From NCBI GenBank assembly GCA_001936135.1, contig CP012819.1:2327501-2391500 (forward strand): a stretch of 64,000 nt of DNA, written 5' to 3'. The stretch is from Saccharomycopsis fibuligera x Saccharomycopsis cf. fibuligera (Eukaryota; Ascomycota; Saccharomycetes; Ascoideales; Saccharomycopsidaceae). The position numbers were made by a program, and so were the translations under genes. How positions within the stretch are numbered: position 1 is the stretch's first letter; every line of letters starts with the position of its first letter. Of the stretch, positions 48,308 to 57,392 are shown one piece after another. The notes beneath the pieces are model-generated. The model worked only from the letters and a program-made list of their open reading frames with translations. It searched no databases and was not told the origin of the DNA.

Positions 48308-48903
48308 AATTAACGGTGTCTTTAACCTTATTGTCGTGCTGGCGATATTTCAGCACAAACCGAGAATGACTCTGGCATCTTAACATGCCAGAAGGATCAA
48401 CTTTTGTCGTGCCAAGTCAAGTTATTAACAGCACTCCATCAACCTTTCATAATCTCGCTTTGTTGTTTTATACAATGACTTTCATTTACTGATGCTTAGT
48501 GGTGATACTCACAAAAAACAGAAATTAGGTTTAATTAACATTCTATTAATTCTCGCCATCTGCTAGGTACTTTCCCGGCTGAACTGGGCACACGTCCACT
48601 CACGATAATGCTAATTAAGAAACTAAAAACGATCCACGCTTCAATTAATCTCATTGAGCAGAACCCAGTCACGCCAGAGAAAAAAAATTTACTGTACACT
48701 GCATAATTGTATTTCGAATCAGAAAAGCGCTGTAAACGAATGCATTTTGATAAATTAATCTGCTAAATTACTAGTCGGGAAAACCCATGATGGCCTTTTG
48801 TAATTATTCTCTTTGAAAAGTAATTAAAGCATTAATCAAAGAGTTTAGATTTAGTTGGCGTATACACCAATTATCAAAAGTCAGTAACCCCACCGTTAAT
48901 TAA
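48308..48903. promoter_or_regulatory. Dense cluster of AATTAA/TTAATT sites
   Basis: Nine loci carry AATTAA or TTAATT within about 600 bp: starts at 48308, 48531, 48546, 48613, 48643, 48753, 48822 and 48896, the entries at 48531 and 48896 being full TTAATTAA palindromes with both orientations. A related ATTAAT dyad lies at 48189-48201. Base composition alone (about 62% A/T) predicts roughly one. Several share the longer form ATTAATC. Homeodomain proteins bind such sites. A homotypic regulatory cluster is my inference; no factor can be named. Confidence 0.45.
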
Positions 48904-49389
48904 CCTAAAAGCAGGCTTTTCGGTCCTTTTTACTTTTTACGCTTTTTCTGTTTGCTACTTGTTGTAGCATTTTCCAGGTAAGCGTTCACTAAAATGCGTT
49001 GAGGTCGATACAAGTATATGACCGTAGAGCTCAAGGGAACCAAAAAAACGTCACTGGCGTGCGTATAGCAAAATGCTTGAGATCTTTATTTCAAATACTG
49101 CGTATAGAGTCTACTGAGAGCGACAAAGATTTGGAAAGATATGGGTTAAAATTAACACTTATTCTAACTATGGCTGAGCCAATTTCAAATCCAAATATAT
49201 ATTCCTAGCATTGAGTGCTAAACGAGCATCTAAAAACATCAAAAACAATTAATTGAACAAACAAAAATGAAGAGCTTCAGCTGGCGAAACAATTGTTCTT
49301 CAACCAATTTTTTAATTTAAAAAAAAAATAAAAAAAAAATAAAAAAAAAAAAAATCCCACAATTAGAGTATCGCAAATCAGACAGCGTG

Positions 49390-49447
49390 TGCATTCCTAC
49401 ATATAAACATGTATGCATGATCTACGGTGCATATATGTATATGCACC
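49390..49447. promoter_or_regulatory. TGCAT cluster with 22-bp palindrome
   Basis: Four TGCAT/ATGCA loci fall in 58 bp (49390, 49413, 49428 and 49441). The last two form the arms of a perfect dyad, GGTGCATATA, 2-nt spacer, TATATGCACC (49426-49447). TGCAT is the core site of APSES-type regulators (Efg1, Phd1, Sok2). The symmetry suggests a paired binding site; occupancy is inferred. Confidence 0.45.
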
Positions 49448-50851
49448 TCTTAAATCTCGGAAAATTTAAGTTTTTCTAAGGGCCAATCTGGAATATTTAC
49501 CGTTTTCATCAAGCAGAATAACATTGAAAATATAAAAACTAAAAATCTAGAGAAATTTTTTTATTTTTTCAAGATCCGCAGACTCTGCGACTTCAGATGT
49601 GAGAAACGTTCATGGCAACGAAAAGTATTATAAAGTTTGCATTTTTGCAAGCTCATGCTGATTTTGACATAACAGGTTTGATAAAACCCCCAAACAGCTC
49701 TACGCACACAACAATAAGGTAAATTAAATTTCCATTTATGACTACCACCTTTAGTAGGAAAGTGCAGAGTCAACACTCTCACAAAAAGCGGTCCACCATG
49801 TGATTTTTGGCCGACAAAATCTTTAAGCACTTGACCATGCGTGGCTACATGTCACTCATAATGCATGATACACTGTGAAGATATGCACACAATGTTAGCT
49901 GCAGGCAGCCAGGGTATAGACACAAGCTAGCAGTTGTAGCAGCCCCGTTGGCCTTTATGAGAAATTTTATTCAATAAAATGTACACACAACGCCTTGCTG
50001 TTTGATGAGCATTCCCGTGAAAACAATAGTAGTTTACCATACCTGCGTCCAAGCCGGTGTTGAAAGACTGCTTACTTTCTCAGTTTTATACCACTGTTGA
50101 AGTGCTACCTTTTTACCTTTTTCTTACTCTTTGTTTTATTCTGGTGCTGATGAAGTATAACCAGATTGTTTCCGAAAAAATCCTGCAAGTTGATCCGTTG
50201 ATAATTTAGCTGACTTAACTTTATAGTCAGCTCTTGTTTTTTTTTTTTTCATCCTTTCGATCATCGTTTTAAAGTGGTATGCTTTTTCAAGAATACCAGT
50301 TGTACGAGCTGTAAGCAACTTCTTGGACGTTTTCCGCTCGTATGCTTTAGTTTATACTAAGTGATTATTCTTTTTTAGGATTTTTTTTTTCTGTCTGTTT
50401 GTTCAATTATTATTTATTTACCTGATTGTCTATTCAATTGTTCATGACTAATGCAGTGCCGAACTTGTATTTTTCCCAAAGGGGCGCCGTCTAAGCTACT
50501 ATTGCCGAAAGGGGAATCGCACAAAATTTTTTTTGAACACACATTATTTTTACACCGATATATGACAATCTTTCTAATTTTCCACGTTTAATTGTAAATA
50601 TATAAAATTCCTAGCTAACTTTTGTTTTTAAACAAAAGATTATTCTGGCAAACTGCCGCACTGTTAATCGTAAATCGAATACCAGTGCCACCAACGCAGC
50701 ATGCTAATTTGTCTTCAGAGTGTTCAGTATACGCTTGTACTCTGCCCTGAGTTTGATGTCATGTAGCCACCCGCAGGTCCAGGGCCTTGAGTATACACGC
50801 CTATATAATACTCACTACAATGTTTCAGTGCACATACCTTATTATAATATG

Positions 50852-50904
50852 CCAGCTAGCAACTAGCTGGAATCAACGCTGGAAATCAACGCTGGAAATC
50901 AACT
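50852..50904. repeat. Hairpin followed by 13-nt tandem repeats
   Basis: CCAGCTAG and CTAGCTGG pair around a CAA loop (50852-50870). The right arm runs into three copies of CTGGAAATCAACG (first copy one A short, last copy ending in T), to 50904. Non-coding; function unknown. Confidence 0.75.
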
Positions 50905-51209
50905 GGGAAACATATCCTTGGGGCGTTTGTTTGTTTGTTTCCTTCTTTCAAAAGAAAAAAAGAAAATAATTGCGATGGTGTGGAACCATGCATTGTGCTT
51001 CTAGCTGCCGGCCAAAACTGGCCCTGGACCTAGACCTGATTTACGAATAACTTGCAGTGCCCTATTTTAAAAATTGACGGAATACCTTTGTTTTGGGTGG
51101 CCGCTCCTTGCTAGTCTATCATTCTGGTATTTAGACGTTTATGCATCTTGGCTGACTTTTTTCTAGATTGTGCCCCTTCCGCTAATTGATTCAATTAACT
51201 TTGGCTGGC

Positions 51210-51210
<1 letters not shown>

Positions 51211-51256
<46 letters not shown>

Positions 51257-51280
51257 AATAAATAAATAAATAAATAAAAA
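51211..51280. repeat. Poly-A run of 44 nt with AAAT array
   Basis: Forty-four uninterrupted A are followed by an AAAT tetramer array. The layout resembles a retrotransposed poly-A tail that has decayed, but no element body is visible, so simple slippage is as likely. Confidence 0.85.
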
Positions 51281-52180
51281 GATTTTCATGTTATTCCAGT
51301 ACGCAGAGGCACCAAAACTAGAGGTATGAAATGAACGCTCATTGAGGCATCTCAAGTTCAAAATCGAGGAAAAGCCAAAACGAGCAAAAACGGAAAAAGT
51401 GGAAAAAAGGAAGTAAAGACAATCAATCTTTGAAATCGAATTCAGCTTAGTTATTTAAAACTTCGCACACCTCGTTAACTTGCCAACACTAGAATGTTCG
51501 ACAACGCATTAAGTTGAGAAATGTAGCATCAAAGCTCAAAGCATGACCCAAGAACGTTTTATCTGTTTCAATAGGAAACGGTTAAGTTATAGTATATAGC
51601 TTGGACTTTCTATAGATCAGAAACAAAGAATTGTCTATAGGGGTCAACCTGGTTGCTCACATAAGAGATTGCATAACAAGAGAGCAACCTTTTTGTCTTG
51701 GAATCTCTTTTTTTTTCAATTCTTTTGTTGTGATGCAACTCTGAGACATTTGACATCAACTAGTACTAAATAAGTAGCAATGTTTGCTAACCGGCTAGAC
51801 TTTTATGAACAGGTCATTGTAAAATTCATAAATAAAGCAATGTTGAACTAAAAGAAGATCTGGAAGGCCATGGTCAGCAGTACGTCTTAAGATAATCAGA
51901 AAAAAAGGAGACTGCCAAGACGCTTCATACAAATTGATATTTGCACAGCAACCTCTATTTTACGTAGGTTACGTGGAGAAAAAGAAGAGACAAAACATTG
52001 AAACGCAAACCTTAGAAACATGCGACATCCTGGTTTTCAAAAGTAAGAACATACAATTCAAATAACTAATAGATGAGATAAAACATTATCAATTCTTATT
52101 ATTCACGCAATTGGTATAATAACTAGCTGATGATTTCTGCGCGATGCTGCAATCAGCCGCAACTCAAGTGGCGCGCGGCA

Positions 52181-52204
52181 TTGATCGATCGATCGATCGA
52201 TCAA
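52181..52204. repeat. GATC tetramer palindrome
   Basis: Five tandem GATC units form a perfect 24-bp self-complementary block (TTGATCGATC through GATCGATCAA). It lies between GC-richer short sequences. Non-coding. Confidence 0.85.
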
Positions 52205-52482
52205 GGGATATGGATATCGCCGATGACGCACTGTCTGTGGCTAATGTCTGTGGCTAATGTATGCGACTAATGCAGATGCCTTAAGTTAGAAAGTGGCTAA
52301 GAAAGTGGCTGTTGCGGCTTGCTTTTCTTCCCCATAGCACATAGTACACAGAAACGAAGGTGGCCGGGGTATGATGACGCACCCCCCCTTTATATGTATG
52401 CAATGCTGTAGTACTTTGTCAGAGCACGCCCCTTTCAAAAAATGTCCAAATCAATATATATGATATCCTTTCAAAAGGCCCT

Positions 52483-52483
<1 letters not shown>

Positions 52484-52531
<48 letters not shown>
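52484..52531. repeat. Poly-T run, 48 nt
   Basis: The longest homopolymer in the window, 48 uninterrupted T, about 700 bp beyond the 3' end of YAT2. Length may be approximate because of slippage. Confidence 0.88.
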
Positions 52532-52767
52532 CTTTATTTTAAAAAAGACTGATTGGCTTGTTTATGTGGAATGACAGCGCTAGTGCATTAAGCACGGCTA
52601 GACGCTATTGTCAGGACATTTCTAGGATGGTACAGTCGTCAGTGATTCTGCGCTGACTGTAACTTATAAAAGAAGGTAAAAAAGAAGAGAAACCTGTGAG
52701 TTTTCGAAGAAGCAAGAAAAAATTTCCATGATTACAATAGGTAATTTTAAGACTTAACAAATCTTAA

Positions 52768-52771
<4 letters not shown>

Positions 52772-52798
<27 letters not shown>
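52772..52798. repeat. AG dinucleotide microsatellite
   Basis: About 13 uninterrupted AG units, directly followed by a short AT run. Non-coding, in the likely 3' flank of YAT2. Confidence 0.9.
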
Positions 52799-52802
<4 letters not shown>

Positions 52803-53217
52803 ATATGCAGTAAAAGATGTGAATGAATGAACGAAGCCTTTTAGCAATAATGTATTGGGTATGTAATAGAATTAAAGAAATAGAGGTTACGTCCAGCGAA
52901 GTAGGGACTACCAGAGTAGTAGACATAACTCAACGTAAATCAAAGACTTGATGCTGAACGAAAAAGAAAAGTATATGCGGTAGTGAGTGGCATGCTTCGG
53001 TTAATTTTTGCTACATGAAAAATTTTGTAAACACTAAAGAGAATTAATGTCTTAACTGTCTTTATGTAATTTCGTTGATAAGAAGAAAGGAATGTAAACA
53101 GAATATAAAAAATTTGCGTTTACAAAAAGAAAAAAAAAAAGAAAAGGAAACATTTTTTCGAAATAAATTCAAAGTAAAACAAAGCAAACAAAGCAAACAA
53201 AGCAGTACGTACAAAAC

Positions 53218-55542
53218 TTATTCATTAATAGATTTTAAATTGCTTGAACTTTGAGCTCTGCTAATTTGCCTAGAATTTGAGTGTGATCTAAACTCCAATT
53301 CACCAACATCAAAATAACCGTATCCTCCCAATATGAAATCTGGATTAAATGAATCCTTGCCGACTTCATGCCTCTTTTTCTTCGTGCTGTCTGCACCAAT
53401 TTTCCTGTCATCTTCCAATGCTTCTTCGTCCCTGTTCATTGATTCTGTCAAGGTCATAGATACTGATCTAATCATGTCTGCTGTAGTGTATGGAATTCTA
53501 TTGTCATTAACTGGTACAGCAGCGGCAGCCGCAGAAGGACCCCTTTCAGAAACATAACTCATCTTCTTTTCGCAAAGAGCGTAAAGATTACCAATTTCTG
53601 TGAAAACCCAACTAAGAGTATCCAAAAACCGCTTATTTTGTCTGAAGTTGGAAGATATTGTAAAAACAGTGTAGTCATCCTTAATAATGTATCCAATACC
53701 AAACCCATTTGGCTTGTATGGAGTTATACCAAATGACTTTAATGAAGGGTTGCCACAGTTGATTGCAAGGATTTCTGGATCAAAAATAAGTCTGAATGAG
53801 GATTCATCTGGTACTGCTATAAATCTTGGAATGTGCTTGGCTGGAAGCTCAGATATGCTTGGGATTGTAGCGGTTTTATCCAGTTTGATTTTATTCAAGT
53901 AATTTCTTTGAATATACGACAATTTCAAAGCTTTGATATGTTTTTCAAATCCGTAACCATCACGACAACGTTGCTTGAGTTGATTAATTTGTTCAACTCC
54001 CTGTTTGATGTATTCCCAACGACTTTTATCTGACGCATTAGAAATAAAGTTTTGAGCGATACGTAATATTTCTGGTGATTGAATAAAACAAAGCTCAGAC
54101 CTAGAGTTTTCAAATCTTCTGGTGGAAATCGATTCACAACTAGAAACCATTTTCCCATATAGGGCATAATGCGTAAGTTGAATAGCAAGTTGAATTAATG
54201 AGTCTGCATTCAAGTTTATGCTTTTGGCGAACAATTTACCAAATTTTAACATTTCTATTCTAGAGTCGTATTGGCATAGTAAATCACCGAGCCTGGTTTC
54301 TGCCAAATGGAGCCTATGCAAAAGATGGGGGTCACTTAAGTCCCATTTGAGCTCGCTGAAGAGCGAATTATCAATAAAGGCATGATAATCTTGGAAGACA
54401 TCGCGAACTTGTGTCTTTGGCCAAAGAGAAAACAACTTCAGATTGTTAATGTTTCTAGCTAGTCTTAGAATTGAATCCGTGTAAATATCAGAAACGTATC
54501 TCAAAACAACGTTTGCATCATTTGACGTTGGCTCCCAAACTACCGATGCTAAAGAGTCTTTGGAGATTATTAATTGCAATTTATCATACCATCTAGAGTT
54601 GCAACTTCCACGCTGCTCCCCAGTGTTATCGTCGATATTTGACGTACCGTGACAGATATTCAAATAATTTGAGTGTTTATCATCAACGATGAAATTGTTC
54701 AAATCTAAATTTATCAATAACAATGCTGAATCAATGGTCTCCAAACTTTCTGCATTTAACTTGTTGGATGACAAAAGTTTTCTCAAATTGTACCATTCTT
54801 CAATAGATTCTGACGTGATTGCACTAATAGACTGTTTGAAAATCTCATGTTCTCTTTCAGCAGTACTGATAATCTGATCAAAGATTTTTTGCAAATTTGA
54901 CTGGCCTATAATGATTTCGTTTGCGTCATTTAAGACTTCTAAACGATAAAACTTGCCATCACAAAGGATTGCTACATGTTTGGAATCGGCAAAATGCTTG
55001 ATGTTAATTCCGTGGCCATGCTCACTAGGGTATCTTGTGGAACCAAACAAGTAGCCAAATGACTTCATAGTCAAAGGTCTTTGACTTTTTGGTGACACAT
55101 CAGGGGTGATTTGGTGCGTTTTAAGCGCGGAGATGAACTTCAAAGTACTAAAACTTAAAATTGCAGCTCTTTCAGACTGCTTGGGAGGCAACAAGCTCCA
55201 ATAATTTGGATCGTTTTCTAAAATGAAGTACGGATTTTTGGGCAATGTTTTGCCACGATACTCGCTATAAATGTTGGTTGCGTTGTGGTCTCGTACGTTG
55301 GAGAACAAGTCCAAGTAGCATGCATGTTTGGAATCGTATTCTTCAAGATGCTCCTGAATGGTGTGGAGAAGTTTATTTGTTTTGAGATTATTGAGCCGCT
55401 TGATGGTTTTTTGAAACTCGTCAGCACTTTGCAAAGGCTGGATAGCTTCGATTAAAGCATTGACAGACTGTTCAATTGAAGGCAATGGCAATTTTAGTAG
55501 CGCATTGTTAGTTGTTTCTTTGTTGATAGCAACGTGCATCAT
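53218..55542 (-). CDS. YAT2: Carnitine acyltransferase-family protein, Yat2 type
   Basis: This 774-aa protein resembles S. cerevisiae Yat2, a cytosolic protein reported to have carnitine acetyltransferase activity. Shared blocks include GSC-SRWYDKLQL, LRLARNINN-LFSLWP, QLTHYALYGKMVS-ESISTRRFENSRSE, YGFEKHIKALKL and NPSLKSFGITPYKPNGFGIGYIIKDD, all in family order. In classical enzymes the catalytic His lies in a YEHAAAEGPP-type motif. Here that segment reads VVWEPTSNDANVV (W336, E337, P338), so the His is Pro; as I recall it, yeast Yat2 also lacks His there. The C-terminal 120 residues are polar and Ser-rich. The first of two adjacent ATGs (55542) is used. The gene is divergent from RPS5, 843 bp away. 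Confidence 0.9.
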   Translation of the reverse strand: MMHVAINKETTNNALLKLPLPSIEQSVNALIEAIQPLQSADEFQKTIKRLNNLKTNKLLHTIQEHLEEYDSKHACYLDLFSNVRDHNATNIYSEYRGKTLPKNPYFILENDPNYWSLLPPKQSERAAILSFSTLKFISALKTHQITPDVSPKSQRPLTMKSFGYLFGSTRYPSEHGHGINIKHFADSKHVAILCDGKFYRLEVLNDANEIIIGQSNLQKIFDQIISTAEREHEIFKQSISAITSESIEEWYNLRKLLSSNKLNAESLETIDSALLLINLDLNNFIVDDKHSNYLNICHGTSNIDDNTGEQRGSCNSRWYDKLQLIISKDSLASVVWEPTSNDANVVLRYVSDIYTDSILRLARNINNLKLFSLWPKTQVRDVFQDYHAFIDNSLFSELKWDLSDPHLLHRLHLAETRLGDLLCQYDSRIEMLKFGKLFAKSINLNADSLIQLAIQLTHYALYGKMVSSCESISTRRFENSRSELCFIQSPEILRIAQNFISNASDKSRWEYIKQGVEQINQLKQRCRDGYGFEKHIKALKLSYIQRNYLNKIKLDKTATIPSISELPAKHIPRFIAVPDESSFRLIFDPEILAINCGNPSLKSFGITPYKPNGFGIGYIIKDDYTVFTISSNFRQNKRFLDTLSWVFTEIGNLYALCEKKMSYVSERGPSAAAAAVPVNDNRIPYTTADMIRSVSMTLTESMNRDEEALEDDRKIGADSTKKKRHEVGKDSFNPDFILGGYGYFDVGELEFRSHSNSRQISRAQSSSNLKSINE

Positions 55543-56385
55543 GAGTGAAATATTTGTGTAGCGCTTACTTAGCGTTCATTGGTTTTCAAACAAACAGTTA
55601 CGATGAATGGTGAATAATGAGATTATATATCACTACAAGACTACAAGACAAGAAACGGTCAGTTTGGATATTGTGGAGTCACGCCTTGCGCTTGCTGACC
55701 TGGACTGAGGGTTGGTTCCCTGTGCGAGACAGGCCGAGGCATCACCATCCGTTTACCCTCTCAGGGCCCAGAAATGTGGAGAAGGAGCCTCGGCTTTCCG
55801 CTTCTGCGGATGGAAAGCGGCCAGCATAGAGAATACTGCATTTGTTTTTTATAGTCCTGAGCATTATACGATAGCGATAGCGGGGTAATAGGTGCTGTCA
55901 AAAAAAAAAAAAAACAAAAAAAACATAAAAAAATAGAAAAAGACATGATATACCGCTGGGCCGGGCCCTAAATCAGATTTTTTTTCTTTTTTGTACTTTT
56001 TTCTTTTTTATTTTTCTCTGAAAACGTGATCTCGAATTTGGTTATGAGCACTAGCTTGACGTAAGGGATCTGAGTTACAAAAATATAGCCCTCTACTGTA
56101 TCACATGATAAGCATCCCACTCCAGTCACAAAACGCTCCGAAGAGGAAAAAAACTGTGCCGAAAACCAATTTCCCTCATTCGCCTTACATTTTGGGGCAG
56201 CCCCATTTACCCGCCACAGAGAACCACGGAATCACCGACCGCTCGCCAGCTCAGGGGAGGAAAGAAGAAACAAACCAAAAAAAAATTAAGAAAAATATAG
56301 GATTTTGTGAAAATTTCAATACGTTGAAGATAGTGTTCCAGTAAAAGAAACCTAGGTTTGAAAGAACAACAACATACTATCCACC
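55543..56385. promoter_or_regulatory. Divergent YAT2-RPS5 promoter region
   Basis: This 843-bp region carries both promoters. It contains a GC-rich island (about 55690-55830) with AGGGTT, T/A-rich tracts (near 55900-56010) typical of ribosomal protein promoters, and CCCTAAA near 55966. In Candida, Tbf1 sites containing AGGGTT/ACCCTA drive ribosomal protein genes, so these are candidates. I see no Cbf1 CACGTG. No gene is visible. Confidence 0.45.
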
Positions 56386-57084
56386 ATGTCTGCCGAAGAA
56401 GTCGTTGATGTTCATGAAGAACAATTTGAAGAACAACCAGAAGATTTTGAAGTTGTCCAAGAAGTCAAATATGTTGATTTAGCCACCAGAATCCCAAAAG
56501 ACGTTCAAGATGCTCAAAACTCTGTCAAATTGTTCAACAAATGGTCTTACGATGATGTTACCGTCAAGGACATTTCTTTGACTGACTACATCCAAATCAG
56601 ATCTCCAGTTTTCGTTCCACACACCGCTGGCCGTTACGCTTCTAAGCGTTTCAGAAAGGCTAACTGCCCAATCATTGAAAGATTGACCAACTCTTTGATG
56701 ATGAACGGTAGAAACAACGGTAAAAAATTGAAGGCCGTTAGAATCGTCAAGCACGCCTTGGAAATCATCCACGTTTTGACCGACCAAAACCCATTGCAAG
56801 TTGTTGTTGACGCCATCATTAACACTGGTCCAAGAGAAGACTCCACCAGAATTGGTTCTTCCGGTACCGTCAGAAGACAAGCCGTCGATGTTTCTCCATT
56901 GAGAAGAGTCAACCAAGCTATTTCTTTGTTGACCATTGGTGCCAGAGAATCTGCTTTCAGAAACGTTAAAACTATTGCTGAATGTTTGGCTGAAGAATTG
57001 ATCAACGCTGCTAAGGGTTCTTCCACCTCTTACGCCATCAAGAAGAAGGATGAATTGGAAAGAGTTGCTAAATCTAACCGTTAA
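56386..57084 (+). CDS. RPS5: 40S ribosomal protein uS7 (Rps5)
   Basis: The 232-aa protein matches yeast Rps5 (225 aa), which sits in the head of the small subunit and contacts mRNA and the E-site tRNA. Visible uS7 blocks: [108 protein letters not shown] and the conserved C-terminus. The acidic N-terminus (about 1-25) varies between species. Codons are strongly biased (TTG for Leu, AGA for Arg, GGT for Gly), as in highly expressed yeast genes, and no CTG is used. There is no intron. It converges with IBA57; in S. cerevisiae the two genes are also neighbours but in tandem. Confidence 0.98.
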   Translation: MSAEEVVDVHEEQFEEQPEDFEVVQEVKYVDLATRIPKDVQDAQNSVKLFNKWSYDDVTVKDISLTDYIQIRSPVFVPHTAGRYASKRFRKANCPIIERLTNSLMMNGRNNGKKLKAVRIVKHALEIIHVLTDQNPLQVVVDAIINTGPREDSTRIGSSGTVRRQAVDVSPLRRVNQAISLLTIGARESAFRNVKTIAECLAEELINAAKGSSTSYAIKKKDELERVAKSNR

Positions 57085-57392
57085 TCTTTCTTGTTCTCTA
57101 GTTTACTTTTATCACAACGCCTTTTTTCTTTATCTTTTGTCATGATGTTTTTTTAGTTCTTTTATAAAAAAACAAAGGTAATTAAATGTAATTTTATCTA
57201 CCTGCACTTGTAAGTTTTGAAGTACTGATAATTGTGGATTACTACATGAAATAGGCTGAAATTAAAACTGATAAATTTCTTGATTACTATTGACATTGTA
57301 AAATCGCATGCTTATAATACAGTTAATATTTACAGTTAATATTTACAGCAAAACAGAAAAAAAAAAAAAAAAAGCCTTTAACGTAACCAACA
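57085..57392. other. Convergent 3' region, RPS5-IBA57
   Basis: This 308-bp AT-rich stretch lies between convergent stop codons. An A run near 57356-57373 lies close to the IBA57 stop. It should contain both terminators. No gene is seen. Confidence 0.55.

Larger units (their letters stand above)
45370..53217. other. 7.8 kb gene desert downstream of the Myb gene
   Basis: No convincing gene is visible between the Myb stop and the YAT2 3' end; the longest frames (157 and 91 codons) have random-looking composition. The region holds several features listed separately: a 24-bp palindrome (46137-46160), a dense AATTAA cluster (48308-48903), a TGCAT cluster with a 22-bp palindrome (49390-49447), a hairpin with 13-nt repeats (50852-50904), a GATC palindrome (52181-52204), an AG microsatellite, and homopolymers of 20, 44 and 48 nt. 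As YAT2 points left, no coding gene next to the right part uses it as an upstream region. That makes its size hard to explain as a promoter alone. Confidence 0.5.
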
